64,000 bases of DNA. It comes from Balneola sp. GTDB lineage: Bacteria; Bacteroidota; Rhodothermia; Balneolales; Balneolaceae. The stretch lies in NCBI GenBank assembly GCA_002694685.1, contig NZMW01000001.1, positions 186,001 to 250,000 on the forward strand, given 5' to 3'. Of this stretch, positions 42,083 to 50,881 are shown piece after piece. Both the position numbers and the translations under genes were made by a program. Numbering within the stretch: the first letter of the stretch is position 1; each line of letters starts with the position of its first letter. The notes below the pieces were generated by a model. That model did not search any database. It saw only the letters and a list, made by a program, of their open reading frames with translations, and was not told where the DNA came from.

Positions 42083-43210
42083 TTATCGTAAGCCGAACCC
42101 AACACCTACATTAAAAGCAGAATAAGTAGATTGGGTATAGCTAGCAGAAATTCTAAAGATAGCCAGGCTGAATCGGAAACCTGCAAAAGCACGAATTTTA
42201 TTATCACCTTCAATCTCCAAGTCAATAGGAGATTCGATAGCTTCAATTCGTTTTTCTTTTTCATTCATAGGATCGTTAGCGTAATCCGGGTTAAATGAGG
42301 TTATTGGATACATTCCTGGTGTAGCCAAGGTTGTTTTTGAAGTCTCATAACCTAATCCTCCATATACAGAAATGAACGGGAGTGTTTTACCAACAATCGC
42401 GTTGAATGTAGTTGCTGTAGTTTCAAGGTCAATGCTTTGGTCATCCCAGGTAGTAGCAGGGAATGTGTTCTCAATTTCAGCATTTCCACCCTGAGGTACT
42501 TCAGGATTTACATTAAAGTTAGCATTTGCACTGAATTTGGTATAGCCAACCTGAACGGAGATATCGACAGGAAGTAGTTTGCCACCCGGAAGCCATTGGT
42601 TGATCCCATGTTTCACACCAACACCAAACATACCAACACCGGCATCCACAACTGGAGCAGTGAATTCAGGTACATATCGTACGGTAATGTCAGTGTCTTT
42701 AATAATACCAACACTAGCCTGAATCATTGGTGCAGGGGCATAAGCAAAACCGGTTCCACCTGGAAGGCCAAATTCAGTAACTAGCTCATCTTGTCCTGTT
42801 TGGGGATTCTCCAAATAAACACCCATTGTAGTATTGGTGCTTTTGTCTCCGGCTATAGTGGACGTTTCAGCACTTCCAGAAGTAAGCTCAAGCTGACTTA
42901 AGTTGAGGGCTGTTACATCAAAAACCTTTTCGCTGGATGGAATGGTTGCAGCAGCTACATTTAAACTGATATCGAAACCAAGAGTAGGGTGCGCTTTGGC
43001 AGTGTTAAACCATCCGGTGTTTAAATCTGCGCCAAAACCCTTTGTATATGGAGCGAGAAAACTCTCCATTAAAATATTTGCATCTGCAGCACCACCTCTC
43101 AAGATAGCCCCCGCATCCCCGAGTTGAGCTTGTACATTGCCAGCCGTAGAAAGACCGACTAATGCAATAGCACATAATCCTTTTATTATTTTCTTAAAAT
43201 TCATAACCAT
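42083..43210 (-). CDS. DUF6588-like outer-membrane beta-barrel protein
   Basis: The protein has 375 residues. The signal peptide (about 1-28) ends in NVQAQLGD. After it come alternating hydrophobic strands with glycine-rich turns (FGADLNTGWFNTAKAHPTLGF, VGVKHGINQWLPGGKLLPVD) and a final strand FNVGVGFGLR. GDAGAILRGGAADANILMES and the KFSANANF strands resemble the DUF6588 family of Bacteroidota outer-membrane proteins, from memory of the family. Function is unknown. ATG 43210 or ATG 43204 (MNFKK) are both possible starts. It stands alone on the minus strand between rsgA and the shared terminator. Confidence 0.65.
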   Translation of the reverse strand: MVMNFKKIIKGLCAIALVGLSTAGNVQAQLGDAGAILRGGAADANILMESFLAPYTKGFGADLNTGWFNTAKAHPTLGFDISLNVAAATIPSSEKVFDVTALNLSQLELTSGSAETSTIAGDKSTNTTMGVYLENPQTGQDELVTEFGLPGGTGFAYAPAPMIQASVGIIKDTDITVRYVPEFTAPVVDAGVGMFGVGVKHGINQWLPGGKLLPVDISVQVGYTKFSANANFNVNPEVPQGGNAEIENTFPATTWDDQSIDLETTATTFNAIVGKTLPFISVYGGLGYETSKTTLATPGMYPITSFNPDYANDPMNEKEKRIEAIESPIDLEIEGDNKIRAFAGFRFSLAIFRISASYTQSTYSAFNVGVGFGLR

Positions 43211-43304
43211 TTGTACTCCATGATGTTTGTTTTATGTTATGTATCAATATCTAAATAATTTTGGAGATAGGGAATACCCATATTAGGGTAAAATCATAGC
43301 TGCT

Positions 43305-44210
43305 TTAAAGCGAATCCAGCATGTTTATATATGAATTATAACGACTGACGGCTATTTCTCCTTTTTCAAAAGCATCTGCTACACCGCATTTTGGTTCGTG
43401 GGCGTGCGTACAGTTGCTGAATTGGCAATTTTGTCTGGGTTCTATCATCTCTGGAAAAAATAGGGATAATTCCCAAGGTTCAATATTTACAAGCCCAAAC
43501 TCTCGAATACCCGGAGTGTCTGCAATATATCCACCAAAGCTTAAGGGAATAAGCCGGGCAAAAGTGGTGGTGTGTTTTCCTTTATTTGAAAAGTCAGATA
43601 CTTCATTCACCTTAAGGTTGTAGGAGGGATCAATGGCATTAACCAGGCTTGTTTTTCCAACTCCTGATGGTCCTATGAAAGCTGAAGTACAATCTGTGAG
43701 TTGGTCTTTTAGCTTTTGAAGGGATTCTTCCTCTTCAATACTTGTGATTAAAAAAGTATAGCCTAAATCTGAATACAATTCGGAAAGTTCTTGCGCAAAC
43801 TCTAAACCACCGCTTTTAGCTAAATCGATTTTATTAAGAATGATTACTGGCTTGACCTCATATGCTTCACAGGTAACTAAGAAACGATCTATAAACCCTT
43901 CCTTAACCATTGGTTGCTTGATTGACTGTACCACACAAGCCTGATCAAGATTTGAAACAAGGATTTGTTCGCCTTTTTTTCCATGCGTAGCTTGACGGGT
44001 AATGTAGTTCTCCCGGTCATGTATCTTTTCAATATTACCGGTTCCATCATCATTCAGATTGAAATCAACCCAATCACCTACAGCAATGGGATTGGTAACT
44101 TCTTTTCCATTTAACCGAAACCGGCCGGGTAAACGGGATTCAATGATTTCTTCTCCGTTATCAACTAGATACCAGCTTCCGGTAGACTGTATGACTCTTC
44201 CTTTTTGCAT
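43305..44210 (-). CDS. rsgA: Ribosome small-subunit-dependent GTPase A
   Basis: A circularly permuted GTPase that helps mature the 30S subunit. I chose ATG 44210 because KGRVIQSTGSWYLV is the normal beginning of RsgA; an ATG 33 bases upstream would add an extra tail. The length is 301 residues. An OB-fold (about 1-70) precedes the GTPase: G4 NKID (126-129), P-loop GPSGVGKTS (180-188), G3 DTPGI. Zn-binding cysteines follow in CQFSNCTHAHEPKCGV near the C-terminus. It lies downstream of lon, separated by lon's terminator, so it is transcribed separately. Confidence 0.95.
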   Translation of the reverse strand: MQKGRVIQSTGSWYLVDNGEEIIESRLPGRFRLNGKEVTNPIAVGDWVDFNLNDDGTGNIEKIHDRENYITRQATHGKKGEQILVSNLDQACVVQSIKQPMVKEGFIDRFLVTCEAYEVKPVIILNKIDLAKSGGLEFAQELSELYSDLGYTFLITSIEEEESLQKLKDQLTDCTSAFIGPSGVGKTSLVNAIDPSYNLKVNEVSDFSNKGKHTTTFARLIPLSFGGYIADTPGIREFGLVNIEPWELSLFFPEMIEPRQNCQFSNCTHAHEPKCGVADAFEKGEIAVSRYNSYINMLDSL

Positions 44211-44282
44211 ATCCAAAAATACGGAAGGATAGGGGATTAACAAGCGTTTTTCTGGATTGATTAAAACCTGCTATAAAATAAA

Positions 44283-44307
44283 AAGAGCGGACATTTAGCC
44301 CGCTCTT
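44283..44307 (-). terminator. Intrinsic terminator downstream of lon
   Basis: Read on the minus strand, AAGAGCGG, a 9-base loop, CCGCTCTT, then TTTATTTTAT. It has an 8-bp stem with a T-rich tail, 26 bases past the lon stop. Confidence 0.85.
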
Positions 44308-44332
44308 AAATCATGCATATAAAATGATGTTG

Positions 44333-46876
44333 TTAGTCATTATCTCGACTAACAATTTCTACACCTTCGGCCGGCATTTTACCATTCTTGCCAGATACAG
44401 ATTCCTTATGAGCATCGCTCACTTTAAAGAAGTCTGATGCATTTTGCACCGGCTCTTTTTCAAGGATGATATCCAGCAGTGGATCCATACGCTCCAAATA
44501 TTCAACTTCAAGATCGCCGAGTACATCTTCTTCGATTTCGGCTACATCTTTTTCGTTTTTCTTAGGAAGCAGTACTTTTTTGATGCCTGCTCGTTTTGCA
44601 GCAAGAACTTTTTCTTTAATTCCACCAACCGGAAGAACGAGTCCCCTAAGTGTGATTTCTCCGGTCAATGCAATACTTCCTTTAACTTTACGCTGGGTAA
44701 AGATGGAGGCAATTGCGGACATTAGAGAAACACCGGCGGAAGGTCCGTCTTTTGGTACAGCGCCTGCCGGTACGTGGACGTGTAAATCCCAGTATTTAAA
44801 TGCTTCTTCAGGAATGCCAATCTCTTCAGAATGTGCTTTGAGGTACGAAACAGCCAACATCGCTGACTCTTTCATGACATCTCCCAGCTGACCGGTGATA
44901 TTCAATTTACCTGATCCCTTGGAAACGCTAGCCTCAATAAAGAGGATGTCGCCACCGTAAGGGGTCCATGCCATTCCTGTTGCTACACCGGGAACCGTAG
45001 TTCGCTCGGCAGCATCACTGAAGAATTTACGTTTACCGAGGAACTCTTCCACATCATCAGCTTCTACATCAAACTCCTCAATTTCATTAGAGGCAATTTT
45101 TGCTGCAACACCTCGGCAGCAACCTGCAATCTGTCGTTCCAGGTTACGAACTCCTGATTCACGTGTGTACTGATCAATTAACCTTTCGATAGATTCATCG
45201 GTAAAAGAAATTTGCTCTTTTTTAAGGCCGTTTTCTTCAACTTGTTTTGGAATCAGATACTTCTTGGCAATCTGAGTTTTCTCTTCCAGTGTGTATCCAC
45301 TGATGTTGATAATCTCCATACGATCTTTCAGAGGAGCAGGAATTGTATCCAGTGAGTTTGCAGTGGCTATGAACATCACTTTGGAGAGATCATATTCCAG
45401 CTCAAGATAATTATCCGTGAAGGTATCATTCTGTTCCGGATCAAGAACCTCAAGAAGGGCTGAAGTTGGATCGCCTCTGTAATCGGCGCCCACTTTATCA
45501 ATCTCATCAAGCATGATCACTGGATTACCTTTACCAGCTTTCTTCATAGAACGGATAATTCGTCCTGGCAATGCACCGATATAAGTTCTGCGGTGACCGC
45601 GAACCTCAGCTTCGTCACGAATTCCACCTAAGCTAAACCGCTCAAATTCGCGATTTAAAGCTCTTGCAATGGATTTGCCTAAACTGGTCTTACCAACTCC
45701 CGGAGGTCCATAAAAACAAAGGATAGGAGCCTTCATGTCTTGTTTAAGCTTGAGAACGGCAAGATATTCTACAATACGCTTCTTAACCTTCTCTAAACCA
45801 TAGTGATCTTCATCGAGAACTTTTCTGGCAAATTCCAGATCCAGTTTATCTTCAGAAAATTCTTCCCAGGGCAGATCTAAAATCCATTCCACATAACTAT
45901 AGATAATGCCATAATTAGGGGAGGCATTTGGAGTCATCTCCAATCGCTGTAATTCTTTTTCGGCAGTTTCTCTGGCTTCGTCTGGAAGCTTTTTGGCTTT
46001 CAGCTTGTCCCGAAGCTTTTCAATATCCTGTTGTTCGGCATCCTCACCGAGCTCTTCCTGAATAGCTTTCATCTGCTGACGGAGATAGAACTCTCGCTGC
46101 TGGTCATCAATATCAGACTTAACCTTGGTGCGAATTTTTTCGCTCATGTCCAGCACCTGGACTTCCTTTTCAAGAAAGCCCATCACTTTGTCAAGGTTGT
46201 CGGAAAATTTGCGGACTTCCAGAATGGACTGTTTATCAGAAACAGAAACGTTCAGGTTTGATGAAATGAAATTCAACAGGAATGTCGGGCTGTTGATATT
46301 GTTTACAGCAATTGATGCCTCCGAAGGAATGTTGGGAGACATGTTTATAATTTTAGAAGCTGTTTCTTTGATATTTCGAACCGATGCATCAAGCTCAAGT
46401 CCTTCAATATCCATTTCTTTAGCATAGGGCTCGACATCCGCCTTAAAGTAAGGATCACTTTGAGTGAACTGTTTCACTTTAAAGTTTGATTTACCCTGAA
46501 TGACAATACTCTTGCTGCCATCGGGCATCTTGATAAGTTTTAGAATCTGAGCAACTGTACCAATTTTGTGAAGGTCTTTGTACTCAGGTTCTTCAATGTC
46601 TTCATTCTTTTGTGTGACTACACCAATAGTCTTATCTCCATCATAAGCTTCTTTTACAAGAGCTAAGGAGCGATCACGACCAACAGTAATTGGAACAACC
46701 ACACCGGGAAATAGAACTGTATTTTTGAGCGGAAGAATAGGGAGAGAATCAGGAATTTCAGCTTCCGTTAATTCTTTCTCTTCCTCTTCAGACATAAGAG
46801 GTATAGCTTGCTCAAAATCATCAAAGTTATCGTCAGACTGATCTAAGTTCTCAAATAAATCAAAGCGCTGTTTCAT
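44333..46876 (-). CDS. lon: ATP-dependent protease Lon
   Basis: A AAA+ serine protease of 847 residues when started at ATG 46876 (MKQRFDLFENL); the frame is open further upstream but without support. The acidic start is followed by the LON substrate-binding domain (about 40-250, LPILPLKNTVLFPGVVVPI), the AAA+ core with Walker A GPPGVGKTS (390-397) and LDEIDKVG, and the protease domain with the catalytic dyad in PKDGPSAGVS and GGIKEKVLAAKRAG. It degrades damaged and regulatory proteins in the cytoplasm. It has its own terminator at 44283. Confidence 0.97.
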   Translation of the reverse strand: MKQRFDLFENLDQSDDNFDDFEQAIPLMSEEEEKELTEAEIPDSLPILPLKNTVLFPGVVVPITVGRDRSLALVKEAYDGDKTIGVVTQKNEDIEEPEYKDLHKIGTVAQILKLIKMPDGSKSIVIQGKSNFKVKQFTQSDPYFKADVEPYAKEMDIEGLELDASVRNIKETASKIINMSPNIPSEASIAVNNINSPTFLLNFISSNLNVSVSDKQSILEVRKFSDNLDKVMGFLEKEVQVLDMSEKIRTKVKSDIDDQQREFYLRQQMKAIQEELGEDAEQQDIEKLRDKLKAKKLPDEARETAEKELQRLEMTPNASPNYGIIYSYVEWILDLPWEEFSEDKLDLEFARKVLDEDHYGLEKVKKRIVEYLAVLKLKQDMKAPILCFYGPPGVGKTSLGKSIARALNREFERFSLGGIRDEAEVRGHRRTYIGALPGRIIRSMKKAGKGNPVIMLDEIDKVGADYRGDPTSALLEVLDPEQNDTFTDNYLELEYDLSKVMFIATANSLDTIPAPLKDRMEIINISGYTLEEKTQIAKKYLIPKQVEENGLKKEQISFTDESIERLIDQYTRESGVRNLERQIAGCCRGVAAKIASNEIEEFDVEADDVEEFLGKRKFFSDAAERTTVPGVATGMAWTPYGGDILFIEASVSKGSGKLNITGQLGDVMKESAMLAVSYLKAHSEEIGIPEEAFKYWDLHVHVPAGAVPKDGPSAGVSLMSAIASIFTQRKVKGSIALTGEITLRGLVLPVGGIKEKVLAAKRAGIKKVLLPKKNEKDVAEIEEDVLGDLEVEYLERMDPLLDIILEKEPVQNASDFFKVSDAHKESVSGKNGKMPAEGVEIVSRDND

Positions 46877-47003
46877 AAATAAAATATCTGCAGTTTTTTT
46901 GTTTTGCTTTAATAAAGGCAAATACGGAGCCAGATCATTCACTTTAAACAAACCGTCAGTACCACCCACTGTCTGTCAGTAAAGTAGGGCAAAGTGGCAG
47001 GCA

Positions 47004-48512
47004 TTAAAAGTGAAACTGGAGGGTAGCTACTGAAACTCCGGTTACGGTAGGTTTATTGGTGAAAGAATTAGGGGTGAGTACTGCTGCTAAAGAAAAATCC
47101 CATTTTTTGGTTTCAATGGCAGTCCCTACACTAACAAAGTTTGGCCGCTGCCCCTTGAAAGAAATCCCGCCTCTGAGCGGTAAAAATTTGAGTGGACGTA
47201 TTTCCATCCCAAGGGAGGAGATTAATTTGGTTGAATTGAAGGCATTATTTGTTAGGCCAATGCTAACATCACCCATTAATTTCAGTCGGTTAATTTCAAA
47301 TAGCGCACCTCCGTGCATTGCCATTGGCAGAAGGGTTGAAAAGCCTCCGCTTTCACTGCTCGTTAAAGCAAACGGATTTTCTTCTCCATATTGATCAATA
47401 AAATCTAAATATTGACCTTTTGCCCCAATAAAAATTTCATCAATTACAGAATTTGGTGCCGTTACGCTAGCCATGGTATCCTGTGTAGCAGTAACAGAAA
47501 TACCCTCATCCTGATAAGAAATAAACCCAATATCCGTCATTGAAAATGATAACCGTAAAGAGCGCTCGGTTGGCTGTTGATTGGGGCGAATGGCGGATAA
47601 ATCACTGCCAAAGGTGATTAAGTAAGTTACCCCAATATCCAGGCCTGCTCCAATTCCTGCAATGGAAAAAGGGGTGCTGTTGAAGGCTTGTTCGTTCGCA
47701 TTTTCTACCGAAGAACCATTCAGGAAAGCATCTGTGGCAGTTCCAAATTCGCCGGTTGCGTCGTAAGAAAAGGACTCTACTCTAGTTGTGGTGTTCCCTT
47801 GCTGGGTATAAACATTTTCCCAAACGGCACTTTGGTAACTTCCACCCATTACTACTTTTGGGGCTATACCAATCACAAAGTTATCGAGGCGGGGTGTGAG
47901 TCCAGTTAAAAACTGAAAAGACTCAGCATAGCCAAAAGAAATTTCATGTAAACTTTGATAGCGATGAATTAGCGAACGGTCAAGAACCAGATCGTCATCC
48001 TGGTTTTGTTCAAAAGTACCCGTATACCATCCTTTACCTACTTTATAGTTAGATGATGTTCTGGTTCTTAGGGCGATAGAAAACGAGCGGTTTTCTTTTT
48101 TCCATTTCATCCCCAGAAGGGTAACGTCATATCGAGTAGTGTTGTCTGAGAGGGTATTATTTGCCGGATAATTGTCATCCAGGATTTCATCTCTGTCTAT
48201 ACCAAACTGACTGGAGATATTTCGAGAATAAACGCCGGTATGGTCAAGGGCATTTTCAAACTGCTGATTAGGATCATCGAAGTTTTGAAATGAGTTAAAA
48301 TAAAAGCCTGCAATGCCCACTCCAATAGAAAAATCCCCTTGGCGATCTCTTATCATTAAGTTCGCGGGATTGTAGAAATTGGCGTTATAATCGGTGATAT
48401 AAGTACTTCCGCCGCCACCCAATGCGAGGTTACGCGGAGTCAATACCGCCTGTGCGCTAACTGAAGTAACGCTCAAACACAGAAATAGCAGTATAATTAA
48501 AGCCTGCCTCAT
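47004..48512 (-). CDS. DUF5723/PorV-like outer-membrane beta-barrel protein
   Basis: The protein has 502 residues. A signal peptide (about 1-20, ending SVSAQ) precedes LTPRNLALGGGGSTYITDYN and YNPANLMIRDR, the 'G..A....d..a.yyNPA.l' start seen in DUF5723, PorV/PorQ and FadL-like barrels. The remainder is alternating strands (FSIGVGIAGFYFNSF, SIALRTRTSSNYKVG) ending in the strand VATLQFHF. It is probably an outer-membrane barrel; neither a transport substrate nor a T9SS role can be fixed. It is on the minus strand, 38 bases after the uvrD gene start-to-stop, and may be cotranscribed with it. Confidence 0.7.
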   Translation of the reverse strand: MRQALIILLFLCLSVTSVSAQAVLTPRNLALGGGGSTYITDYNANFYNPANLMIRDRQGDFSIGVGIAGFYFNSFQNFDDPNQQFENALDHTGVYSRNISSQFGIDRDEILDDNYPANNTLSDNTTRYDVTLLGMKWKKENRSFSIALRTRTSSNYKVGKGWYTGTFEQNQDDDLVLDRSLIHRYQSLHEISFGYAESFQFLTGLTPRLDNFVIGIAPKVVMGGSYQSAVWENVYTQQGNTTTRVESFSYDATGEFGTATDAFLNGSSVENANEQAFNSTPFSIAGIGAGLDIGVTYLITFGSDLSAIRPNQQPTERSLRLSFSMTDIGFISYQDEGISVTATQDTMASVTAPNSVIDEIFIGAKGQYLDFIDQYGEENPFALTSSESGGFSTLLPMAMHGGALFEINRLKLMGDVSIGLTNNAFNSTKLISSLGMEIRPLKFLPLRGGISFKGQRPNFVSVGTAIETKKWDFSLAAVLTPNSFTNKPTVTGVSVATLQFHF

Positions 48513-48550
48513 AAATGTCCTAATAAGCTAACTGGGGTAAATGATATTTT

Positions 48551-50836
48551 TTAATCGATAACCTGTAAAGGTGCTGCTCTGAGCATAAGCTTCTTTTGCC
48601 CTCTGTCCTTGAAAAATACAACAACTTTAGCATCCATTCCTAATCCAGACCTACTTATTATCTTTCCGGGACCAAACTTATCATGCTCAACCTGTGTGCC
48701 TACCTGAAATGGATCCTCTCCATCTTCATAGTCGTATTGAATGGTTGCTGAGGGTGATTTGAAAGTCTTTTTTGCACGAGATTGCTTCCAGTCATATTCT
48801 ATCTTCGTGCCCGAATCACCGGATTCTTTGTTTTCAAAGCGGTCTTTCTTCTGGGTAATGGTAGCACCGGTTTCAGTTTGCACCACACCGGGATCTACTT
48901 CATCCAAAAAGCGGGAGCGGGCCTGCCTGAGTTCTTCACCAAATTTAAATCGGCTTCTGCAATGGCTAAAGAATAATCGCTCTTCAGCCCGAGTTATAGC
49001 AACATAAAACAACCGTCGCTCTTCCTCAGTATCTACTTCAAAATTAGCCCTGCCACCCATAGGGAAGAGGTTTTCCTCCAATCCTACAATGAATACACAT
49101 GAAAATTCGAGTCCTTTTGAGGCATGAACCGTCATTAAAGTTATAGCCGGTTTGTCCTTATCGTGCTTGTCGGAATCGGTTATAAGGCTAATTTCTTGCA
49201 AGAAGGCACTGAGTGATACTTTCTCTTTGCCTTTCTCATAATAGGAGATCGCATTTTGAAGCTCAATGATGTTATCTCGGCGCATCATGGATTCGTGTGA
49301 ATTTTCCTCGACCAATGCGCGCATATAACCGGATTGCTCCAGCATAGCTTTAACCGTGTCCATAAGACTTTCACCATTCTCGAGATTATGACGCAGACGG
49401 TTAATCATGTCCACAAATTCCCGGACCCGAGCTTTGGCCGGTTTGTAGACATCTAATTCTTCAACATTCTGAATAATGGACCATATAGAGCTGCCTTCCT
49501 CGCGAGCCTGCTTTAGCAGATCTTGTATCGATTTATTTCCAATTCCCCGTGAAGGTTCGTTGATGATCCGAAGCAAATTAGTCTCATCATGCGGGTTAAC
49601 CAATAGCGTTAAATATGCAAGAACGTCTTTAATTTCCTTTCGCTGATAGAAGGAAAGTCCACCAACGAGCTGGTATGTTAAGTCCTTGCGACGCAATGCT
49701 TCTTCAAAAACACGTGACTGATAGTTTGTGCGATAGAGGATGGCAAACTGATTGTTCTTATAGCCATGCTTCATCTTCAAATTCTGAATATGAGTCGCCA
49801 CCCGATTGGCTTCATCCCGCTCGTCAAAGTTTTCTAAAACCGTAATTCGCTCGCCATAATCCTGTTCAGTCCACAGCGTTTTATCCAGCTGTTTGGTGTT
49901 CTGTTTAATGATGGAATCTGCACACTGCAGGATAGCTTTTGTAGATCGATAGTTTTGCTCCAGAGGAACCTGAGTCGCCTCTTCATAATCTTCCTTGAAG
50001 TTCAGGATGTTAGAAATATCGGCTCCACGAAATGAGTAGATACTTTGGGCATCATCACCTACTACACAAATGTTTTTGTACTTATCGGCCAGCATTTTCG
50101 TGACTTTATACTGGGCATGGTTGGTATCCTGATACTCATCAATAAGTATATACTTGAATCGATCCTGATACTTCTCCAGAATGTCGGGATGTTCTTGAAA
50201 AAGCTGAATGGGCTTTACCAACAGATCATCAAAATCCATGGCGTTACTTTGCTTCAAGCGCTTATTGTAGATCTTATATACTCGAGCAGTGATATCATCA
50301 AGCGTACTGCTTACAAAGCGCTCCTGGTAGGTATCGGCTTCGATAAGCTGGTTTTTAGAATCACTGATTTTGTTGTGAATAGCTTTTGGCTTGATCTCTT
50401 TTGGATCAAAATTCAATTCCTGAAGGATTTGTTTAATCACTGTTTGAGAATCACTGGTATCATAAATAGTGAAGTCTGAACCAAAACCAATTTTCTCGGC
50501 CTCAAACCGCAATATCTTGGAAAAGATAGAGTGGAAGGTTCCCATCCAGAGCTTTTTACCTTTATCTCCAATCAGGTTCTGGATACGCTCTTTCATCTCT
50601 CGAGCGGCTTTATTGGTAAAGGTAAGAGCCAGTATTTGCTCAGGAGCCGCTTTGTACTGTTGAAGCAGGTAGGCGATGCGATAAGTTAGCACGCGTGTTT
50701 TTCCGGAACCGGCACCAGCTACAATTAAAAGTGGGCCGTCGGTATGCGTGACGGCTTGTTTCTGCCGTTTATTCAACCCGGTAAGAAAATCCGGACGTCC
50801 TTTGGGTTCTTCTGATGGAAGTGAAAATGTTTTCAT
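48551..50836 (-). CDS. UvrD/PcrA-type ATP-dependent DNA helicase
   Basis: An SF1A 3'-5' helicase of 761 residues. Motifs are Q-motif LNKRQKQAVTH, Walker A GAGSGKT (41-47), Ia LALTFTNKAAREMKER, Walker B YILIDEYQDTN, III VVGDDAQSIYSFRGAD, IV LEQNYRST, V LMTVHASKGLEFSCVF and VI YVAITRAEERLF. A C-terminal Tudor-like part (GTQVEHDKFGPGKII) is typical of PcrA, which contacts RNA polymerase. It acts in mismatch/excision repair and clearing of stalled polymerases. UvrD and PcrA names are used loosely; I give no symbol. Confidence 0.95.
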   Translation of the reverse strand: MKTFSLPSEEPKGRPDFLTGLNKRQKQAVTHTDGPLLIVAGAGSGKTRVLTYRIAYLLQQYKAAPEQILALTFTNKAAREMKERIQNLIGDKGKKLWMGTFHSIFSKILRFEAEKIGFGSDFTIYDTSDSQTVIKQILQELNFDPKEIKPKAIHNKISDSKNQLIEADTYQERFVSSTLDDITARVYKIYNKRLKQSNAMDFDDLLVKPIQLFQEHPDILEKYQDRFKYILIDEYQDTNHAQYKVTKMLADKYKNICVVGDDAQSIYSFRGADISNILNFKEDYEEATQVPLEQNYRSTKAILQCADSIIKQNTKQLDKTLWTEQDYGERITVLENFDERDEANRVATHIQNLKMKHGYKNNQFAILYRTNYQSRVFEEALRRKDLTYQLVGGLSFYQRKEIKDVLAYLTLLVNPHDETNLLRIINEPSRGIGNKSIQDLLKQAREEGSSIWSIIQNVEELDVYKPAKARVREFVDMINRLRHNLENGESLMDTVKAMLEQSGYMRALVEENSHESMMRRDNIIELQNAISYYEKGKEKVSLSAFLQEISLITDSDKHDKDKPAITLMTVHASKGLEFSCVFIVGLEENLFPMGGRANFEVDTEEERRLFYVAITRAEERLFFSHCRSRFKFGEELRQARSRFLDEVDPGVVQTETGATITQKKDRFENKESGDSGTKIEYDWKQSRAKKTFKSPSATIQYDYEDGEDPFQVGTQVEHDKFGPGKIISRSGLGMDAKVVVFFKDRGQKKLMLRAAPLQVID

Positions 50837-50881
50837 GTAAAATCTCTATTTAACCACTGTTATTTAAAATTGAACAGGTGG

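Noticed and set aside
50045-50479. Plus-strand hydrophobic frame inside the UvrD/PcrA gene
   Set aside because: It lies fully within helicase motifs on the minus strand; its hydrophobicity is a by-product of complementing charged codons.
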